The translations under genes were made by a program, and so were the position numbers. Below, piece after piece: positions 63,293 through 64,000 of a DNA stretch of 64,000 nt (positions are counted from its first letter, which is position 1; every line of letters begins with the position of its first letter). This DNA is from Cryobacterium algoritolerans (GTDB lineage: Bacteria; Actinomycetota; Actinomycetes; Actinomycetales; Microbacteriaceae). The stretch lies in contig NZ_SOFP01000071.1 in NCBI RefSeq assembly GCF_004402785.1, forward strand, positions 1 to 64,000, read 5' to 3'. The notes under the pieces were generated by a model. That model worked only from the letters and a program-made list of their open reading frames with translations, was not told the origin of the DNA and searched no databases.

Positions 63293-64000
63293 ATGAGCAT
63301 GTCACCCGTTTCTCCCCTTCTCGAACTCGACGGAGCCGTGCAGGCGGACGGCCTCGACGCCGGTGTCGCGGCGCACTACGGCAACCCGATGATCGAGCAG
63401 CGCCGGTTGCTGGCCGGCGAGGCCGTCGTTGACCTGTCCAACCGCGGTGTGCTCGGCGTGGCCGGGCCAGACCGCCTGACCTGGCTCAACTCGATCTCGA
63501 GCCAGGAGCTGCGCAGCCTCGCCCCCGGGCAGTCGGCCGAGACCCTGCTGCTCGACCCGAACGGCCGGATCGAATATGCGATGGACGTCATCGACGACGG
63601 GGTGGAAACCTGGCTGATCCTGGAGGCAGGCGAGCTGCCCGGCCTGCACACCTGGCTCGACAAGATGCGCTTCACCCTGCGCGTACAGGTCGTCGACCAC
63701 AGCCTGGCCTACGCGGTGATCGGCACGATGGCGGTCGATCCGGCGGCCGTGCACCTTGCCCCGGCCGCACCGAATGGGGTCGCGCTGACTTGGCGGGACC
63801 CGTGGAGCAGCGTCGGCAACGGCGGGTTCCAGTACGCGGATGCACCGGCCCATCCCGCCGCCGACTGGCACTGGACCGAGGCGCTCGTGCTCCGTGACCG
63901 GCTCCCTGCGCTGCGCGACGCCGTGCGGGCAGGCACGGTCTCCGCCGCAGGCACCCTGGCCCTCGAGGCACTCCGGATCGCAGCGTGGCGTCCACGACGG
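63293..64000 (+). CDS. ygfZ: YgfZ/GcvT-like folate-binding protein, 5' part
   Basis: The open frame from ATG 63293 (GGAAAG upstream) runs off the window after 236 codons. It shows the GcvT-fold start HYGNPMIEQRRLLAGEAVVD, LSNRGVLGVAGPDRLTWLNS, and LALEALRIAAWRPR at the edge. These are typical of YgfZ, which assists Fe-S cluster assembly in a folate-dependent way. The diagnostic KGCYxGQE motif would lie beyond the window, so GcvT itself is not formally excluded. Confidence 0.88.
   Translation, partial: MSMSPVSPLLELDGAVQADGLDAGVAAHYGNPMIEQRRLLAGEAVVDLSNRGVLGVAGPDRLTWLNSISSQELRSLAPGQSAETLLLDPNGRIEYAMDVIDDGVETWLILEAGELPGLHTWLDKMRFTLRVQVVDHSLAYAVIGTMAVDPAAVHLAPAAPNGVALTWRDPWSSVGNGGFQYADAPAHPAADWHWTEALVLRDRLPALRDAVRAGTVSAAGTLALEALRIAAWRPRR

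Overview
The window is a GC-rich, gene-dense actinobacterial chromosome segment. It looks like Microbacteriaceae, close to Cryobacterium, Leifsonia and relatives. The support is a mycothiol synthase (mshD), a GlnR-type regulator, an anti-sigma-K/sigK pair, a MutT1-type Nudix-phosphatase fusion, many GTG starts, and many start codons only 6-7 nt after a TAnnnT -10 box (leaderless mRNAs). No phage, IS element, CRISPR array or rRNA was seen. One tRNA (Lys, TTT) is present. The assignment rests on remembered family features, not on a database search.

Layout. 1-107: a 13-bp tandem repeat. 0.27-3.9 kb: a heterodimeric ABC exporter. 4.0-6.9 kb: two paralogous cupins, a CPBP protease-like membrane protein, an alkyltransferase-like protein and a GNAT acetyltransferase. 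7.0-13.6 kb: icd, a TPCP-type P1B ATPase and a large secreted subtilase. 13.7-19.4 kb: two MFS exporters, a YrdB-like protein, purU and an amino acid permease. 19.5-25.6 kb: the mrpA(B)CDEFG cation/proton antiporter operon. 25.6-28.1 kb: a ZTP riboswitch, glyA and folD (one-carbon metabolism).

28.3-33.1 kb is an L-lysine catabolic cluster. It holds davA (5-aminovaleramide amidase), a decayed PucR regulator, a cationic amino acid permease and davB (lysine 2-monooxygenase). 33.2-38.8 kb: a gamma-carbonic-anhydrase-like protein, ybaK, and a Leloir galactose cluster (galTK divergent from a DeoR regulator and galM). 38.8-44.2 kb is an amine-oxidation module: permease, FeaR-like AraC regulator, TetR regulator and copper amine oxidase. 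44.4-49.4 kb: a DUF445 protein, an unusual SGNH-like/GAF fusion, a left-handed beta-helix protein, a CPA2 antiporter, a ParB/Srx-fold protein and tRNA-Lys.

49.5-52.8 kb: a conserved unknown protein, sigK-rskA and pabC. 53-60.4 kb is a phosphate island: pstSCAB with an upstream PHO box, and ppk1 translationally coupled to mutT1. 60.5-64 kb: mshD, glnR, two small membrane proteins, a nitrobindin-like protein and the 5' part of ygfZ, which runs off the window.

The least explained signals are the intergenic inverted repeats: two copies of a GGCTCGACCACC palindrome, and three long stem-loops that sit variously between co-directional, divergent and convergent genes. The others are the SGNH-GAF fusion and the davAB cluster with a broken regulator.
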